Assembly: GCF_002920535.1 (NCBI RefSeq)
Contig: NZ_PQSS01000008.1
Span: forward strand, 1-64,000
DNA length: 64,000 nucleotides
Origin: Streptomyces sp. Ru71
GTDB taxonomy: Bacteria > Actinomycetota > Actinomycetes > Streptomycetales > Streptomycetaceae
Direction of reading: 5' to 3'
The position numbers and the translations under genes are program-made. Positions 1 to 8,988 of this stretch are shown one piece after another (position 1 is the stretch's first letter; each line of letters starts with the position of its first letter). Below the pieces are notes generated by a model. It was not told where the DNA came from, did no database searches, and saw nothing but the letters and a program-made list of their open reading frames with translations.

Positions 1-911
1 GGGGCACCGTGAAGAAACTCCCCGAGCCGGCCGCCGTGCGCCTCGGCCGCACCATCGCCGACCTCGCCTGGAAGCAGCGCGGCAAGGGGGTGCAGCGGCT
101 GGAGAGCAACTACGCGCGCGTGGTGCCCGGCGCGAGCCCCGAGCGGCTCGCGGAGCTGTCCCGCGCGGGCATGCGTTCCTACCTGCGCTACTGGATGGAG
201 TCCTTCCGGCTGCCCGCCTGGAGCACCGAGCGGATCAAGGGCGGCTTCGACCCCAAGGACCTGCACTACCTCACCGACGGCATGGCCGCCGGCAAGGGCG
301 TGATACTCGCCCTGCCGCATCTGGCCAACTGGGACCTCGCCGGCGCCTGGGTCACCACCAAGCTCGGCATCCCGTTCACCACGGTCGCCGAACGCCTCAA
401 GCCCGAGACGCTCTACGACCGTTTCGTCGCCTACCGCGAGGGCCTCGGCATGGAGGTGCTGCCGCACAGCGGCGGCTCGGCCTTCGGCACGCTCGCGCGG
501 CGGCTGCGCGACGGCGGCCTGGTCTGCCTGGTCGCCGACCGCGACCTGTCCTCCTCCGGCGTGGAGGTCGACTTCTTCGGGGAGACGGCCCGGATGCCGG
601 CGGGACCGGCGCTGCTGGCCCAGCAGACCGGCGCGCTGCTGCTCCCCGTCACCCTCTGGTACGACGACTCGCCCGTCATGCAGGGCCGGGTGCACCCCCC
701 GATCGACGTGCCGGAGTCAGGCACGCGCGCGGAGAAGACGTCCTCCATGACACAGGCGCTGGCCGACGCCTTCGCCACGGGGATCGCCGACCATCCGGAG
801 GACTGGCACATGCTGCAGCGGCTGTGGCTCGCCGATCTCGACCCGTCGAAGGACCCGTCCACGGATCCGTCTAAGGACTCGTCGAAGAACCCGTCGGAGG
901 GGACCGCGTGA
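1..911 (+). CDS. Phosphatidylinositol mannoside acyltransferase (PatA-like), 5' end cut by window
   Basis: Lysophospholipid-acyltransferase-fold enzyme of the PatA/HtrB-LpxL type, expected to acylate phosphatidylinositol mannosides at the inner membrane face. The family HX4D catalytic motif is visible as H-L-A-N-W-D (about residues 104-109 counted from the GTG at 9), followed by a PAGPALLAQQTGA segment typical of the substrate-binding part. The frame is open through base 3, and homologues have more N-terminal sequence, so the GTG at 9 is probably internal and the gene is truncated by the window edge. The C-terminal 24 residues are an unusual Asp/Pro/Ser/Lys repeat. Its stop overlaps the GTG start of the mannosyltransferase downstream (GTGA), so the two are probably translationally coupled in one PIM pathway operon. 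Confidence 0.85.
   Translation, partial: GTVKKLPEPAAVRLGRTIADLAWKQRGKGVQRLESNYARVVPGASPERLAELSRAGMRSYLRYWMESFRLPAWSTERIKGGFDPKDLHYLTDGMAAGKGVILALPHLANWDLAGAWVTTKLGIPFTTVAERLKPETLYDRFVAYREGLGMEVLPHSGGSAFGTLARRLRDGGLVCLVADRDLSSSGVEVDFFGETARMPAGPALLAQQTGALLLPVTLWYDDSPVMQGRVHPPIDVPESGTRAEKTSSMTQALADAFATGIADHPEDWHMLQRLWLADLDPSKDPSTDPSKDSSKNPSEGTA
840..899 (+). repeat. Five 12-bp tandem repeats in the 3' end of the acyltransferase gene
   Basis: Units start at 840, 852, 864, 876 and 888 with consensus GACCCGTCGAAG. They encode DPSK, DPST, DPSK, DSSK, NPSE. The 12-bp period keeps frame, so copy number could vary without breaking the protein. The tail lies after the last recognisable enzyme segment. 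Confidence 0.85.
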
Positions 912-2077
912 GGATCGGCATCGTCTGCCCGTACTCGTGGGACGTGCCCGGCGGCGTCCAGTTCCACATCCGGGACCTGGCCGACTACTTCAGCCGCCTC
1001 GGCCACGAGGTGTCCGTCCTGGCGCCCGCCGACGACGACACGCCCCTGCCGCCGTACGTCGTCTCCGCGGGACGCGCGGTGCCGGTGCCGTACAACGGCT
1101 CCGTGGCCCGGCTGAACTTCGGCTTCCTGTCCGCGGCGCGGGTGCGGCGCTGGCTGCACGAGGGCAACTTCGACGTCGTGCACATCCACGAGCCGACGTC
1201 GCCGTCGCTGGGTCTGCTGACCTGCTGGGCGGCGCGCGGCCCGATGGTCGCCACCTTCCACACCTCCAACCCGCGCTCCAAGGCGATGATCGCCGCGTAC
1301 GCGATCCTGCAGGCCGCGCTGGAGAAGATCAGCGCGCGGATCGCGGTGAGCGAGTACGCGCGGCGCACGCTGGTCGAGCACCTCGGCGGGGACGCCGTCG
1401 TCATCCCGAACGGCGTGGACGTCGACTTCTTCGCCAAGGCCGAGCCCAACCCCGCGTGGCAGGGCGACACGATCGGCTTCATCGGGCGGATCGACGAACC
1501 CCGCAAGGGCCTGCCGGTGCTGATGCGGGCCCTGCCGAAGATCCTCGCCGCCCGGCCGCAGACCCGGCTGCTGGTGGCCGGCCGGGGTGACGAGGAGGAG
1601 GCGGTGTCCTCGCTGCCGGCCGAGCTGCGCTCCCGGGTGGAGTTCCTCGGCATGGTCAGCGACGAGGACAAGGCCCGCTTCCTGCGCTCCGTCGACCTGT
1701 ACGTCGCGCCCAACACCGGCGGGGAGAGCTTCGGGATCATCCTGGTCGAGGCGATGTCGGCGGGCGCCCCGGTGCTGGCCTCCGACCTCGACGCCTTCGC
1801 CCAGGTGCTGGACCAGGGCAAGGCGGGTGAGCTGTTCGCCAACGAGGACGCCGACGCGCTCGCCGAGGCGGCGGTACGCCTCCTGGAGGACCCGGAACGC
1901 CGCGCGGAACTGCGCGAGCGCGGCAGCACGCATGTCCGCCGCTTCGACTGGTCCACGGTCGGTGCGGACATCCTGTCCGTGTACGAGACGGTGACGGCGG
2001 GCGCGGCAGCGGTGGCGACGGACGACGCGGGCCCGACGGGCCTACGAGCCCGCTTCGGCCTGGCGGCCCGGGACTGA
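908..2077 (+). CDS. GT4 glycosyltransferase, PimA-like phosphatidylinositol alpha-mannosyltransferase
   Basis: Glycosyltransferase family 4 enzyme with GT-B fold, 389 aa. It likely transfers mannose from GDP-mannose to phosphatidylinositol or PIM at the cytoplasmic membrane. Visible features: the N-terminal acceptor-side glycine motif PGGVQFHIRDL (residues 14-24), the nucleotide-sugar segment FIGRIDEPRKG (191-201) very like mycobacterial PimA, and the EX7E motif E273-SFGIILV-E281 that binds the donor. The GTG start overlaps the stop of the upstream acyltransferase. Pairing with a PatA-like gene supports PIM biosynthesis. PimB/C-type or another GT4 acceptor specificity cannot be excluded from sequence alone. 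Confidence 0.85.
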   Translation: MRIGIVCPYSWDVPGGVQFHIRDLADYFSRLGHEVSVLAPADDDTPLPPYVVSAGRAVPVPYNGSVARLNFGFLSAARVRRWLHEGNFDVVHIHEPTSPSLGLLTCWAARGPMVATFHTSNPRSKAMIAAYAILQAALEKISARIAVSEYARRTLVEHLGGDAVVIPNGVDVDFFAKAEPNPAWQGDTIGFIGRIDEPRKGLPVLMRALPKILAARPQTRLLVAGRGDEEEAVSSLPAELRSRVEFLGMVSDEDKARFLRSVDLYVAPNTGGESFGIILVEAMSAGAPVLASDLDAFAQVLDQGKAGELFANEDADALAEAAVRLLEDPERRAELRERGSTHVRRFDWSTVGADILSVYETVTAGAAAVATDDAGPTGLRARFGLAARD

Positions 2078-2733
2078 GGGGTGCGGGGGCGGCTCACGCC
2101 GGTCCCGGCCGCCGCTTTCTGATCTCCCGGTCGAGCCCACGTCAGCCGTTCGAGACGGCGTGACCGTGTGAGCCCGCGGGAGCCGGTGAACCGTGTGAGG
2201 TCGCGTGAGCCGTGCGAGCCTGCGTGAGTCCGTGAGCCGTGTGAGTTCGCGTGAGCCGTGTGAGCCTGCGTGAGCCGTGTGAGCCTGCGTGAGTCGGTGA
2301 GCCATGTGAGCCTGCGGTGATGGCCGCGTGAGCTGGTGAGCCGTGTGAGCCCGCGGTGATGGCCGTACGCCCCGCGGGAGCCGTGTCAGCCCACGTCGGC
2401 CTTGCGAGCCCGCGTGAGCCGCGCGAGTCTGCGTCGGCCGTGAGAGCCTGCGTCGGCCCCCACGGCCGCGCGGCTCCCTGATTTCAGCCCACCCACCTGT
2501 GCCAGTGGCCACAGAGGGCCCAGCAGCTGACGCCTACCAAGTGGGCCGCCAGCCCCCCAGCACACGTCGGCCGCCCCAGCCCGCCGGGCATGACCCGAGC
2601 CGCCCAGATGCCAAGCCGGCGCGGGCCCAGGCAGGCCCACCCCGCGCCGCCCCAGCGGACCCGGCCCGGCGATGCCGGCGCCCCCGGGGCGGGCCGGATG
2701 GCCGTGGTCCTCGCGCCGGTAGTGTTGCCGCCC
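2078..2733. other. 656-bp gene-free interval between pimA-like and lemA-like genes
   Basis: No convincing gene. The middle (2141-2460) is a degenerate GTGAGCC-type repeat, listed separately. The right part is GC-rich and has poor coding character. A possible -10 element TAGTGT lies at 2720-2725, eight bases before the GTG at 2734, which would give a nearly leaderless transcript for the next gene. Frames that stay open here on the minus strand translate to low-complexity His/Thr/Ala/Arg repeats and look like by-products of the DNA repeat. Confidence 0.7.
2141..2460. repeat. Degenerate direct-repeat tract built on GTGAGCC(G/T)
   Basis: About 320 bp made of variants of CGTGAGCCGTGTGAGCCTG (roughly 19-20 bp). 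Units are best conserved at about 2205-2310, with decayed copies on both sides, such as GTGAGCCGTGTGAGCCCG near 2336. The pattern ends in a CGTCGGCC-type variant at 2395-2460. It does not encode a recognisable protein and is not a CRISPR array, since no constant repeat alternates with unique spacers. Confidence 0.75.
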
Positions 2734-3276
2734 GTGACCGCAACCCTGATCTGGACCCTTGTCGTCCTTGTCGCGATCGGCCTGTACCTGAGCTGGACCG
2801 CGGGGCGGCTGGACCGGCTCCACGCGCGGATCGACGCCGCCCGGGCCGCCCTGGACGCCCAGCTGCTGCGGCGGGCGTCGGTGGCGCAGGAGGTGGCCAC
2901 CTCGGGCGTGCTGGACCCGGCCGCGTCGATCGTCCTGTACGAGGCCGCGCACGCGGCCCGGCAGGCCGAGGAGGAGCAGCGGGAGGTCGCCGAGAGCGAG
3001 CTGAGCCAGGCGCTGCGCGCGGTGTTCGCGGAGCGCGAGCAGCTGGAGGCGGTCCGCGAGGCGCCCGGGGGAGAGGAGGCGGCCCGCGAGCTGACGGAGG
3101 CGGTGCGCCGCGTGCCGATGGCCCGTCGCTTCCACAACGACGCGGTCGGCGCGGCCCGCAGGCTGCGCGAGCACCGCAAGGTCCGCTGGTTCCGGCTGGC
3201 CGGCCACGCCCCGTTCCCGATGGCGTTCGAGATGGACGACGAGCCCCCGGCGGCCCTGGCCAGCCGGTCCGCGTAG
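2734..3276 (+). CDS. LemA-like membrane protein
   Basis: 180 aa from the GTG at 2734. That start is preferred over the in-frame ATG at 2590 because the 48-residue extension is Pro/Arg-rich low complexity and a -10-like TAGTGT sits just upstream. A single N-terminal membrane segment (TLIWTLVVLVAIGLYLSW) is followed by a long charged helical domain with LDAQLLRRASVAQEV and a later ARRFHNDAV segment. Both resemble the LemA family (a membrane helix followed by a helical bundle), whose function is poorly known. LemA assignment is by motif resemblance only. Confidence 0.6.
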   Translation: MTATLIWTLVVLVAIGLYLSWTAGRLDRLHARIDAARAALDAQLLRRASVAQEVATSGVLDPAASIVLYEAAHAARQAEEEQREVAESELSQALRAVFAEREQLEAVREAPGGEEAARELTEAVRRVPMARRFHNDAVGAARRLREHRKVRWFRLAGHAPFPMAFEMDDEPPAALASRSA

Positions 3277-3393
3277 CCGGGCCCGCGGACAAAAGGAGCC
3301 ACCGGGTTTCCATTGGCCCTTGCTGTGGACTGGTCCCGTCACGTTTCCTCAGTGCTGCAGTAACCCCCTCTTTATCCTTCAGTGAGGTCACCC

Positions 3394-4299
3394 GTGTCCA
3401 CCACCGAGAACCAGGCTCCCGAGACCGGTACCGCCCGCGTCAAGCGCGGCATGGCCGAGCAGCTCAAGGGCGGCGTCATCATGGACGTCGTCACGCCGGA
3501 GCAGGCGAAGATCGCCGAGGACGCGGGCGCCGTCGCCGTCATGGCCCTTGAGCGCGTCCCGGCCGACATCCGCAAGGACGGCGGCGTGGCCCGGATGTCC
3601 GACCCGGACATGATCGAGGGCATCATCGACGCCGTCTCGATCCCGGTCATGGCCAAGTCCCGCATCGGCCACTTCGTCGAGGCCCAGGTCCTGCAGTCCC
3701 TCGGTGTGGACTACATCGACGAGTCCGAGGTCCTCACCCCGGCCGACGAGGTCAACCACTCCGACAAGTGGGCCTTCACCACCCCCTTCGTCTGCGGTGC
3801 CACCAACCTGGGCGAGGCCCTGCGCCGTATCGCCGAGGGTGCCGCGATGATCCGCTCCAAGGGCGAGGCCGGCACCGGCAACGTCGTCGAGGCCGTCCGC
3901 CACCTGCGCCAGATCAAGAACGAGATCGCCAAGCTGCGCGGCTTCGACAACCACGAGCTGTACGCCGCCGCCAAGGAGCTGCGCGCCCCGTACGAGCTGG
4001 TCAAGGAGGTCGCCGAGCTGGGCAAGCTCCCGGTGGTCCTCTTCTCCGCCGGTGGCGTCGCCACCCCGGCCGACGCCGCCCTGATGCGCCAGCTCGGCGC
4101 CGAGGGCGTCTTCGTCGGCTCCGGCATCTTCAAGTCCGGCGACCCGGCCAAGCGCGCCGCCGCCATCGTGAAGGCCACCACCTTCTACGACGACCCGAAG
4201 ATCATCGCGGACGCGTCCCGCAACCTCGGCGAGGCCATGGTCGGCATCAACTGCGACACCCTCCCCGAGACCGAGCGCTACGCCAACCGCGGCTGGTAA
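3394..4299 (+). CDS. pdxS: Pyridoxal 5'-phosphate synthase subunit PdxS
   Basis: Synthase subunit of DXP-independent vitamin B6 synthesis. It condenses ribose 5-phosphate, glyceraldehyde 3-phosphate and ammonia from PdxT into PLP, as a (beta/alpha)8 dodecamer. From the GTG at 3394 it is 301 aa. That start is preferred over the GTG at 3382 because a GAGG ribosome site at 3384-3387 fits 3394. The two catalytic lysines are in MAKSRIGH (Lys88) and [11 protein letters not shown] (Lys156), and the phosphate-binding GEAGTGN loop is intact. It is followed after 33 bp by pdxT, the expected partner. Confidence 0.97.
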   Translation: MSTTENQAPETGTARVKRGMAEQLKGGVIMDVVTPEQAKIAEDAGAVAVMALERVPADIRKDGGVARMSDPDMIEGIIDAVSIPVMAKSRIGHFVEAQVLQSLGVDYIDESEVLTPADEVNHSDKWAFTTPFVCGATNLGEALRRIAEGAAMIRSKGEAGTGNVVEAVRHLRQIKNEIAKLRGFDNHELYAAAKELRAPYELVKEVAELGKLPVVLFSAGGVATPADAALMRQLGAEGVFVGSGIFKSGDPAKRAAAIVKATTFYDDPKIIADASRNLGEAMVGINCDTLPETERYANRGW

Positions 4300-4332
4300 G
4301 CACACCGGTCAGCCACTACAGGTAAGCCACTC

Positions 4333-4929
4333 ATGAACACTCCTGTCATCGGCGTCCTGGCTCTCCAGGGCGACGTACGGGAGCACCTCATCGCCCTGGC
4401 CGCGGCGGACGCCGTGGCCAGGCCGGTGCGGCGCCCCGAAGAGCTCGCCGAGGTCGACGGTCTCGTCCTCCCCGGCGGCGAGTCCACGACCATCTCCAAG
4501 CTGGCCGTCCTGTTCGGTCTGATGGAGCCCCTGCGCGCACGCGTGCGTGACGGCATGCCCGTCTACGGCACCTGCGCGGGCATGATCATGCTCGCCGACA
4601 AGATCCTCGACCCGCGCTCGGGCCAGGAAACGATCGGCGGCATCGACATGATCGTGCGCCGCAACGCCTTCGGCCGCCAGAACGAGTCCTTCGAAGCGGC
4701 GGTCGGCGTCAAGGGCATCGAGGGCGCCCCCGTCGAGGGCGTCTTCATCCGCGCCCCCTGGGTCGAGTCCGTCGGTGCCGGTGCCGAGGTGCTGGCCGAG
4801 CACGACGGCCACATCGTCGCCGTCCGCCAGGGCAACGCGCTCGCCACGTCGTTCCACCCGGAGCTGACCGGCGACCACCGCGTGCACTCCCTGTTCGTCG
4901 ACATGGTGCGCGCGATACGGACGCCGTAG
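4333..4929 (+). CDS. pdxT: Pyridoxal 5'-phosphate synthase glutaminase subunit PdxT
   Basis: Class I glutaminase that feeds ammonia to PdxS. 198 aa, normal length. The triad is visible: Cys81 in [12 protein letters not shown], and His175 and Glu177 in [16 protein letters not shown]. The oxyanion/glycine segment LPGGEST (residues 46-52) is also typical. It lies directly downstream of pdxS in one operon. Downstream yebC has its own possible -10 (TAGGAT at 4936-4941), so it may be transcribed separately. Confidence 0.97.
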   Translation: MNTPVIGVLALQGDVREHLIALAAADAVARPVRRPEELAEVDGLVLPGGESTTISKLAVLFGLMEPLRARVRDGMPVYGTCAGMIMLADKILDPRSGQETIGGIDMIVRRNAFGRQNESFEAAVGVKGIEGAPVEGVFIRAPWVESVGAGAEVLAEHDGHIVAVRQGNALATSFHPELTGDHRVHSLFVDMVRAIRTP

Positions 4930-4986
4930 TCCTTGTAGGATTCCAGGCGTTCGTACAGAGATTGGTTACGCGAAGGAGACAGGCAG

Positions 4987-5739
4987 ATGTCCGGCCACTC
5001 TAAATGGGCCACGACGAAGCACAAGAAGGCCGTGATCGATGCCAAGCGCGGCAAGCTCTTCGCGAAGCTGATCAAGAACATCGAGGTCGCGGCGCGCATG
5101 GGCGGCGCGGACCCCGAGGGCAACCCGACGCTCTACGACGCCATCCAGAAGGCGAAGAAGTCGTCGGTCCCGAACAAGAACATCGACTCCGCGGTCAAGC
5201 GCGGCGCGGGCCTGGAGGCCGGCGGCGCCGACTACGAGACGATCATGTACGAGGGCTACGGCCCGAACGGTGTCGCCGTGCTCATCGAGTGCCTCACCGA
5301 CAACCGCAACCGCGCCGCCTCCGAGGTGCGCGTCGCCATGACCCGCAACGGCGGCTCCATGGCCGACCCGGGCTCGGTGTCGTACCTGTTCAACCGCAAG
5401 GGCGTGGTGATCGTCCCCAAGGGCGACCTGACCGAGGACGACGTCCTGGGCGCCGTCCTGGACGCCGGTGCCGAGGAGGTCAACGACCTCGGTGAGACCT
5501 TCGAGGTCATCAGCGAGGCCACCGACCTGGTCGCGGTGCGCTCCGCCCTGCAGGACGCCGGCATCGACTACGACTCCGCCGAGGCGAACTTCGTCCCGAC
5601 CATGCAGGTCGAGCTGGACGAGGAGGGCGCCAAGAAGATCTTCAAGCTGATCGACGCGCTGGAGGACAGCGACGACGTGCAGAACGTCTTCGCCAACTTC
5701 GACGTCAGCGACGAGATCATGGAGAAGGTCGACGCGTAG
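4987..5739 (+). CDS. yebC: YebC/PmpR-family protein
   Basis: 250 aa, full-length YebC (TACO1-like) family. It starts with the family signature [16 protein letters not shown] and ends with the usual acidic [22 protein letters not shown] tail. Family members have been described both as transcriptional regulators and, more recently, as ribosome-associated factors that help with proline stretches. A good ribosome site (GAAGGAGA) precedes the ATG at 4987. It sits between pdxT and ruvCAB, where many bacteria carry it. Confidence 0.95.
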   Translation: MSGHSKWATTKHKKAVIDAKRGKLFAKLIKNIEVAARMGGADPEGNPTLYDAIQKAKKSSVPNKNIDSAVKRGAGLEAGGADYETIMYEGYGPNGVAVLIECLTDNRNRAASEVRVAMTRNGGSMADPGSVSYLFNRKGVVIVPKGDLTEDDVLGAVLDAGAEEVNDLGETFEVISEATDLVAVRSALQDAGIDYDSAEANFVPTMQVELDEEGAKKIFKLIDALEDSDDVQNVFANFDVSDEIMEKVDA

Positions 5740-5791
5740 CACGCACGGCTTGCCGACGGGCCGACGGGACACACCCCGTCGGCCCGTCGCG

Positions 5792-5814
5792 TTGTCAGTG
5801 GGACCCGATAGCCT
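5792..5814 (+). promoter_or_regulatory. RecA-independent DNA-damage promoter (PafBC-type) for ruvCAB
   Basis: TTGTCAGTG at 5792-5800, eight bases, then TAGCCT at 5809-5814. This matches exactly the RecA-NDp motif TTGTCRGTG-N8-TAnnnT known from mycobacterial damage-inducible genes and attributed to the PafBC activator. Predicted transcript start is near 5821, giving a leader of about 36 nt to the ruvC GTG. Confidence 0.8.
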
Positions 5815-5856
5815 GCACGAACAGGCGATCGGCAGGTGATCCGAGGGAGGGGCGCG

Positions 5857-6396
5857 GTGCGCGTACTGGGGGTGGACCCCGGACTGACGCGGTGCGGTGT
5901 CGGCGTCGTCGAGGGGGTCGCGGGCCGCCCGCTCACGATGGTCGGGGTCGGAGTCGTCCGCACGCCCGTGGACGCCGACCTCAGCCACCGGCTGCTCGCC
6001 GTCGAGCAGGGCCTGGAGGAGTGGCTGGACGAGCACCGGCCGGAGTTCGTCGCCGTCGAGCGCGTCTTCAGCCAGCACAACGTGCGTACGGTCATGGGCA
6101 CCGCCCAGGCCAGCGCCGTCGCCATGCTGTGCGCCGCCCGGCGCGGCATCCCGGTCGCCCTGCACACCCCCAGCGAGGTCAAGGCCGCCGTCACCGGCAG
6201 CGGCCGGGCCGACAAGGCGCAGGTCACCGCCATGGTCACCCGGCTGCTCAGACTCTCCGCGCCGCCCAAGCCCGCCGACGCCGCCGACGCGCTCGCGCTC
6301 GCCATCTGCCACATCTGGCGCGCTCCCGCCCAGAGCCGGCTCCAGCAGGCTGTCGCCCGGCACACCGTCCACGCAACGAAAGGCCGTACGGCATGA
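5857..6396 (+). CDS. ruvC: Holliday junction resolvase RuvC
   Basis: Endonuclease that cleaves Holliday junctions during recombination repair. 179 aa from the GTG at 5857. That start follows the ribosome site GAGGGAGG (5843-5850) and begins directly with the conserved [13 protein letters not shown], so it is preferred over the GTG at 5836. The four acidic residues of the metal site are present: Asp7, Glu68, Asp141 and Asp144 ([14 protein letters not shown]). The stop overlaps the ruvA start (ATGA). Transcription probably starts from the damage-type promoter at 5792. Confidence 0.97.
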   Translation: MRVLGVDPGLTRCGVGVVEGVAGRPLTMVGVGVVRTPVDADLSHRLLAVEQGLEEWLDEHRPEFVAVERVFSQHNVRTVMGTAQASAVAMLCAARRGIPVALHTPSEVKAAVTGSGRADKAQVTAMVTRLLRLSAPPKPADAADALALAICHIWRAPAQSRLQQAVARHTVHATKGRTA

Positions 6397-6998
6397 TCGC
6401 CTTCGTCAGCGGCACAGTCGCCGCGCTCGCCCCCGACGCCGCGGTGGTGGAGGTCGGCGGAGTGGGCATGGCCGTCCAGTGCACGCCGAACACGCTGTCC
6501 ACACTGCGCATGGGACAGCCCGCCAAGCTGCACACGTCGCTGGTCGTACGCGAGGACTCGCTCACCCTGTACGGCTTCGCGGACGACGACGAGCGCCAGG
6601 TCTTCGAGCTGCTGCAGACCGCGAGCGGCGTCGGCCCGCGCCTGGCCCAGGCGATGCTCGCCGTGCACACCCCGGACGCGCTGCGCCGGGCGGTGGCCAC
6701 CGGTGACGAGAAGGCCCTCACCGCCGTCCCCGGCATCGGCAAGAAGGGCGCGCAGAAGCTGCTGCTGGAGCTGAAGGACCGTCTCGGCGAGCCCGTCGGA
6801 TCGCCCGTCGTCGGCGCCCCGGCAAGCCAGGGCTGGCGGGACCAGCTGCACGCCGCCCTGATCGGCCTCGGCTACGCCACCCGGGAGGCCGACGAGGCGG
6901 TGGCAGCGGTGGCTCCCCAGGCGGAGGCCGCCGGCGGCACGCCCCAGGTCGGGCAGCTGCTGAAGGCCGCCCTGCAGACCCTCAACCGCGCCCGCTGA
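6393..6998 (+). CDS. ruvA: Holliday junction branch migration protein RuvA
   Basis: 201 aa. RuvA tetramers hold the four-way junction and load RuvB. The N-terminal OB fold (residues 1-65, ending [18 protein letters not shown]) is followed by two helix-hairpin-helix motifs, around [14 protein letters not shown] and [18 protein letters not shown] flexible linker and the C-terminal three-helix domain that contacts RuvB follow. The start overlaps ruvC by 4 nt. The stop region is tandemly reiterated in the intergenic DNA that follows. Confidence 0.97.
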   Translation: MIAFVSGTVAALAPDAAVVEVGGVGMAVQCTPNTLSTLRMGQPAKLHTSLVVREDSLTLYGFADDDERQVFELLQTASGVGPRLAQAMLAVHTPDALRRAVATGDEKALTAVPGIGKKGAQKLLLELKDRLGEPVGSPVVGAPASQGWRDQLHAALIGLGYATREADEAVAAVAPQAEAAGGTPQVGQLLKAALQTLNRAR

Positions 6999-7061
6999 CC
7001 CCCTGCCGCACGCGCTGACCGCCGCCGCACCTGCTGACCCGCTACCGCGCCCGCTGACCCC
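6985..7061 (+). repeat. About 20-bp reiteration of the ruvA 3' end
   Basis: The 18-mer ACCGCGCCCGCTGACCCC occurs at 6985-7002, spanning the ruvA stop, and again at 7044-7061. Two degraded copies lie between, so GCTGACC recurs with its TGA at 6996, 7016, 7035 and 7055 (20, 19 and 20 bp apart). The gap before ruvB appears to have grown by duplication of the gene end. Confidence 0.7.
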
Positions 7062-7081
7062 GATAGCCGAAGGCACACCAC

Positions 7082-8152
7082 ATGAACTGGGACGACACGA
7101 CCGACGCCGCCGCCGACGAGCGGCTCGTCGGTGCGTCCGCCGACCGTGAGGACCAGGCCGTGGAGGCCGCCCTGCGCCCCAAGGACCTGGGCGAGTTCAT
7201 CGGCCAGGAGAAGGTCCGCGAACAGCTCGACCTGGTGCTGCGCGCCGCCCGTGCGCGCGGCGCCACCGCCGACCACGTGCTGCTCTCCGGCGCCCCCGGC
7301 CTCGGCAAGACCACCCTGTCGATGATCATCGCGGCCGAGATGGGCGCCCCCATCCGGATCACCTCCGGCCCCGCCATCCAGCACGCGGGCGACCTCGCCG
7401 CGATCCTGTCGTCGCTGCAGGAGGGCGAGGTGCTCTTCCTCGACGAGATCCACCGCATGTCGCGGCCCGCCGAGGAGATGCTGTACATGGCGATGGAGGA
7501 CTTCCGGGTCGACGTGATCGTCGGCAAGGGCCCCGGCGCCACCGCCATCCCGCTGGAGCTGCCGCCGTTCACCCTGGTCGGCGCCACCACGCGCGCCGGC
7601 CTGCTGCCGCCCCCGCTGCGCGACCGCTTCGGCTTCACCGCCCACATGGAGTTCTACGAGCCGCACGAGCTGGAGAAGGTGGTGCACCGCTCGGCGGGCC
7701 TCCTCGACGTCGAGATCGATCCGGACGGCGCCGCGGAGATCGCCGGACGCTCGCGCGGCACGCCCCGTATCGCCAACCGCCTGCTGCGCCGCGTACGCGA
7801 CTACGCGCAGGTCAAGGCGGACGGCCTGATCACCCGGGAGATCGCCGCCGCGGCCCTGGCCGTCTACGAGGTCGACGCGCGCGGCCTGGACCGCCTGGAC
7901 CGGGCGGTGCTCCAGGCGCTGCTCAAGCTCTTCGGCGGCGGGCCCGTCGGCCTGTCGACCCTGGCGGTCGCGGTGGGGGAGGAGCGCGAGACGGTCGAGG
8001 AGGTGGCCGAACCCTTCCTGGTCCGGGAGGGTCTGCTGGCCCGCACCCCGCGCGGCCGGGTCGCCACGCCCGCCGCCTGGGCCCATCTCGGTCTCACCCC
8101 GCCCCGCTCGTCGGCGGCCGGAAACGGACAAGCGGACCTGTTCGGCGCATGA
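7082..8152 (+). CDS. ruvB: Holliday junction branch migration helicase RuvB
   Basis: AAA+ hexameric motor of RuvAB, 356 aa. Walker A is GAPGLGKTT (residues 70-78) and Walker B LFLDEIHR, with Asp121-Glu122. Sensor segment [18 protein letters not shown] and a C-terminal winged-helix domain ([24 protein letters not shown] onwards) follow. It is the third gene of ruvCAB, separated from ruvA by a repeat-filled gap but with no terminator hairpin seen, so cotranscription is likely. Confidence 0.97.
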   Translation: MNWDDTTDAAADERLVGASADREDQAVEAALRPKDLGEFIGQEKVREQLDLVLRAARARGATADHVLLSGAPGLGKTTLSMIIAAEMGAPIRITSGPAIQHAGDLAAILSSLQEGEVLFLDEIHRMSRPAEEMLYMAMEDFRVDVIVGKGPGATAIPLELPPFTLVGATTRAGLLPPPLRDRFGFTAHMEFYEPHELEKVVHRSAGLLDVEIDPDGAAEIAGRSRGTPRIANRLLRRVRDYAQVKADGLITREIAAAALAVYEVDARGLDRLDRAVLQALLKLFGGGPVGLSTLAVAVGEERETVEEVAEPFLVREGLLARTPRGRVATPAAWAHLGLTPPRSSAAGNGQADLFGA

Positions 8153-8348
8153 CAGCAGTAGACGGTGCATGACGGAGGGACATCGGCGGGGGATTGGCAA
8201 GCTCAGGAACCCAGGTGCCATGCTGAGCGTTGTTCCTTGCGCGCGGACTCGCTTAGACTCCGCCGATGCCGCCTGTGACGGCAGTCCCCATACACCCCCA
8301 GCCATCAGGCCGCTCACCATCGCGGTCGTGTGAAGGAAGTTCCGACCC

Positions 8349-8852
8349 GTGAGTCTCGTGACCCTCCTCCCGTTCATCGTGCTCATCGGGGCCATGTTCC
8401 TGATGACCCGCTCGGCCAAGAAGAAGCAGCAGCAGGCCGCGGCCATGCGGAACGAAATGCAGCCCGGCTCCGGCGTCCGCACCATCGGGGGCATGTACGC
8501 GACGGTCAAGGAGGTCAACGAGGACACGGTCCTCCTCGACGCCGGTCCCGGCGTCGAGCTCCTCTTCGCCAAGAACGCGATCGGCGCCGTCCTTTCCGAC
8601 GACGAGTACAACCGCATCGTCCACGGCATCGAGCACGACCTGAAGTCCGACGCCGGCATCGTCCCCGACGACGCCTCCTCCCTCACCGAGGCCGACGAGC
8701 CCGCCGCCGACGCTGCCGCCGCCTCCGACGACAAGAGCGTCGACCTCGGCAAGAAGGACGTCGCGGACGACAACGCTGCCGAGGACACCGCCGCGCAGGC
8801 GAAGGCCGACGAAGAGCCGAAGAAGACCGACGGCGACTCCGACGCGAAGTAG
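8349..8852 (+). CDS. yajC: Preprotein translocase subunit YajC
   Basis: Single-pass accessory subunit of the Sec translocon. 167 aa, longer than the usual 100-110. An N-terminal membrane helix (LVTLLPFIVLIGAMFLMT) is followed by a KKKQQQ stretch, then the conserved GSGVRTIGGMYATVKEV core. An acidic Asp/Ala-rich tail of about 70 residues ends in Lys/Asp. Long acidic tails are common in Streptomyces YajC. It precedes secD and secF. The 196-bp interval upstream has a -10-like TTAGACT near 8252-8258 but no clear -35. Confidence 0.93.
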   Translation: MSLVTLLPFIVLIGAMFLMTRSAKKKQQQAAAMRNEMQPGSGVRTIGGMYATVKEVNEDTVLLDAGPGVELLFAKNAIGAVLSDDEYNRIVHGIEHDLKSDAGIVPDDASSLTEADEPAADAAAASDDKSVDLGKKDVADDNAAEDTAAQAKADEEPKKTDGDSDAK

Positions 8853-8988
8853 TCGCGTCCCGGGCCACGCGCCACTACCGTCGCGCGTGCCCCATGTGAC
8901 GTGCGCTTCTCGCAGGGGGCCCCAACCATGTCATGGCCGCCGACCGTGCTGACCCGGCGCGGCGCGGCCCGAGAGGGAGTACGAGAAG

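Noticed and set aside
2042..2512. Repetitive His/Thr/Arg protein on the minus strand
   Set aside because: It is only the GTGAGCC DNA repeat read through; no ribosome site or conserved domain.
3382..4299. pdxS start at GTG 3382
   Set aside because: The GAGG ribosome site overlaps that codon's following bases and fits the GTG at 3394 instead.
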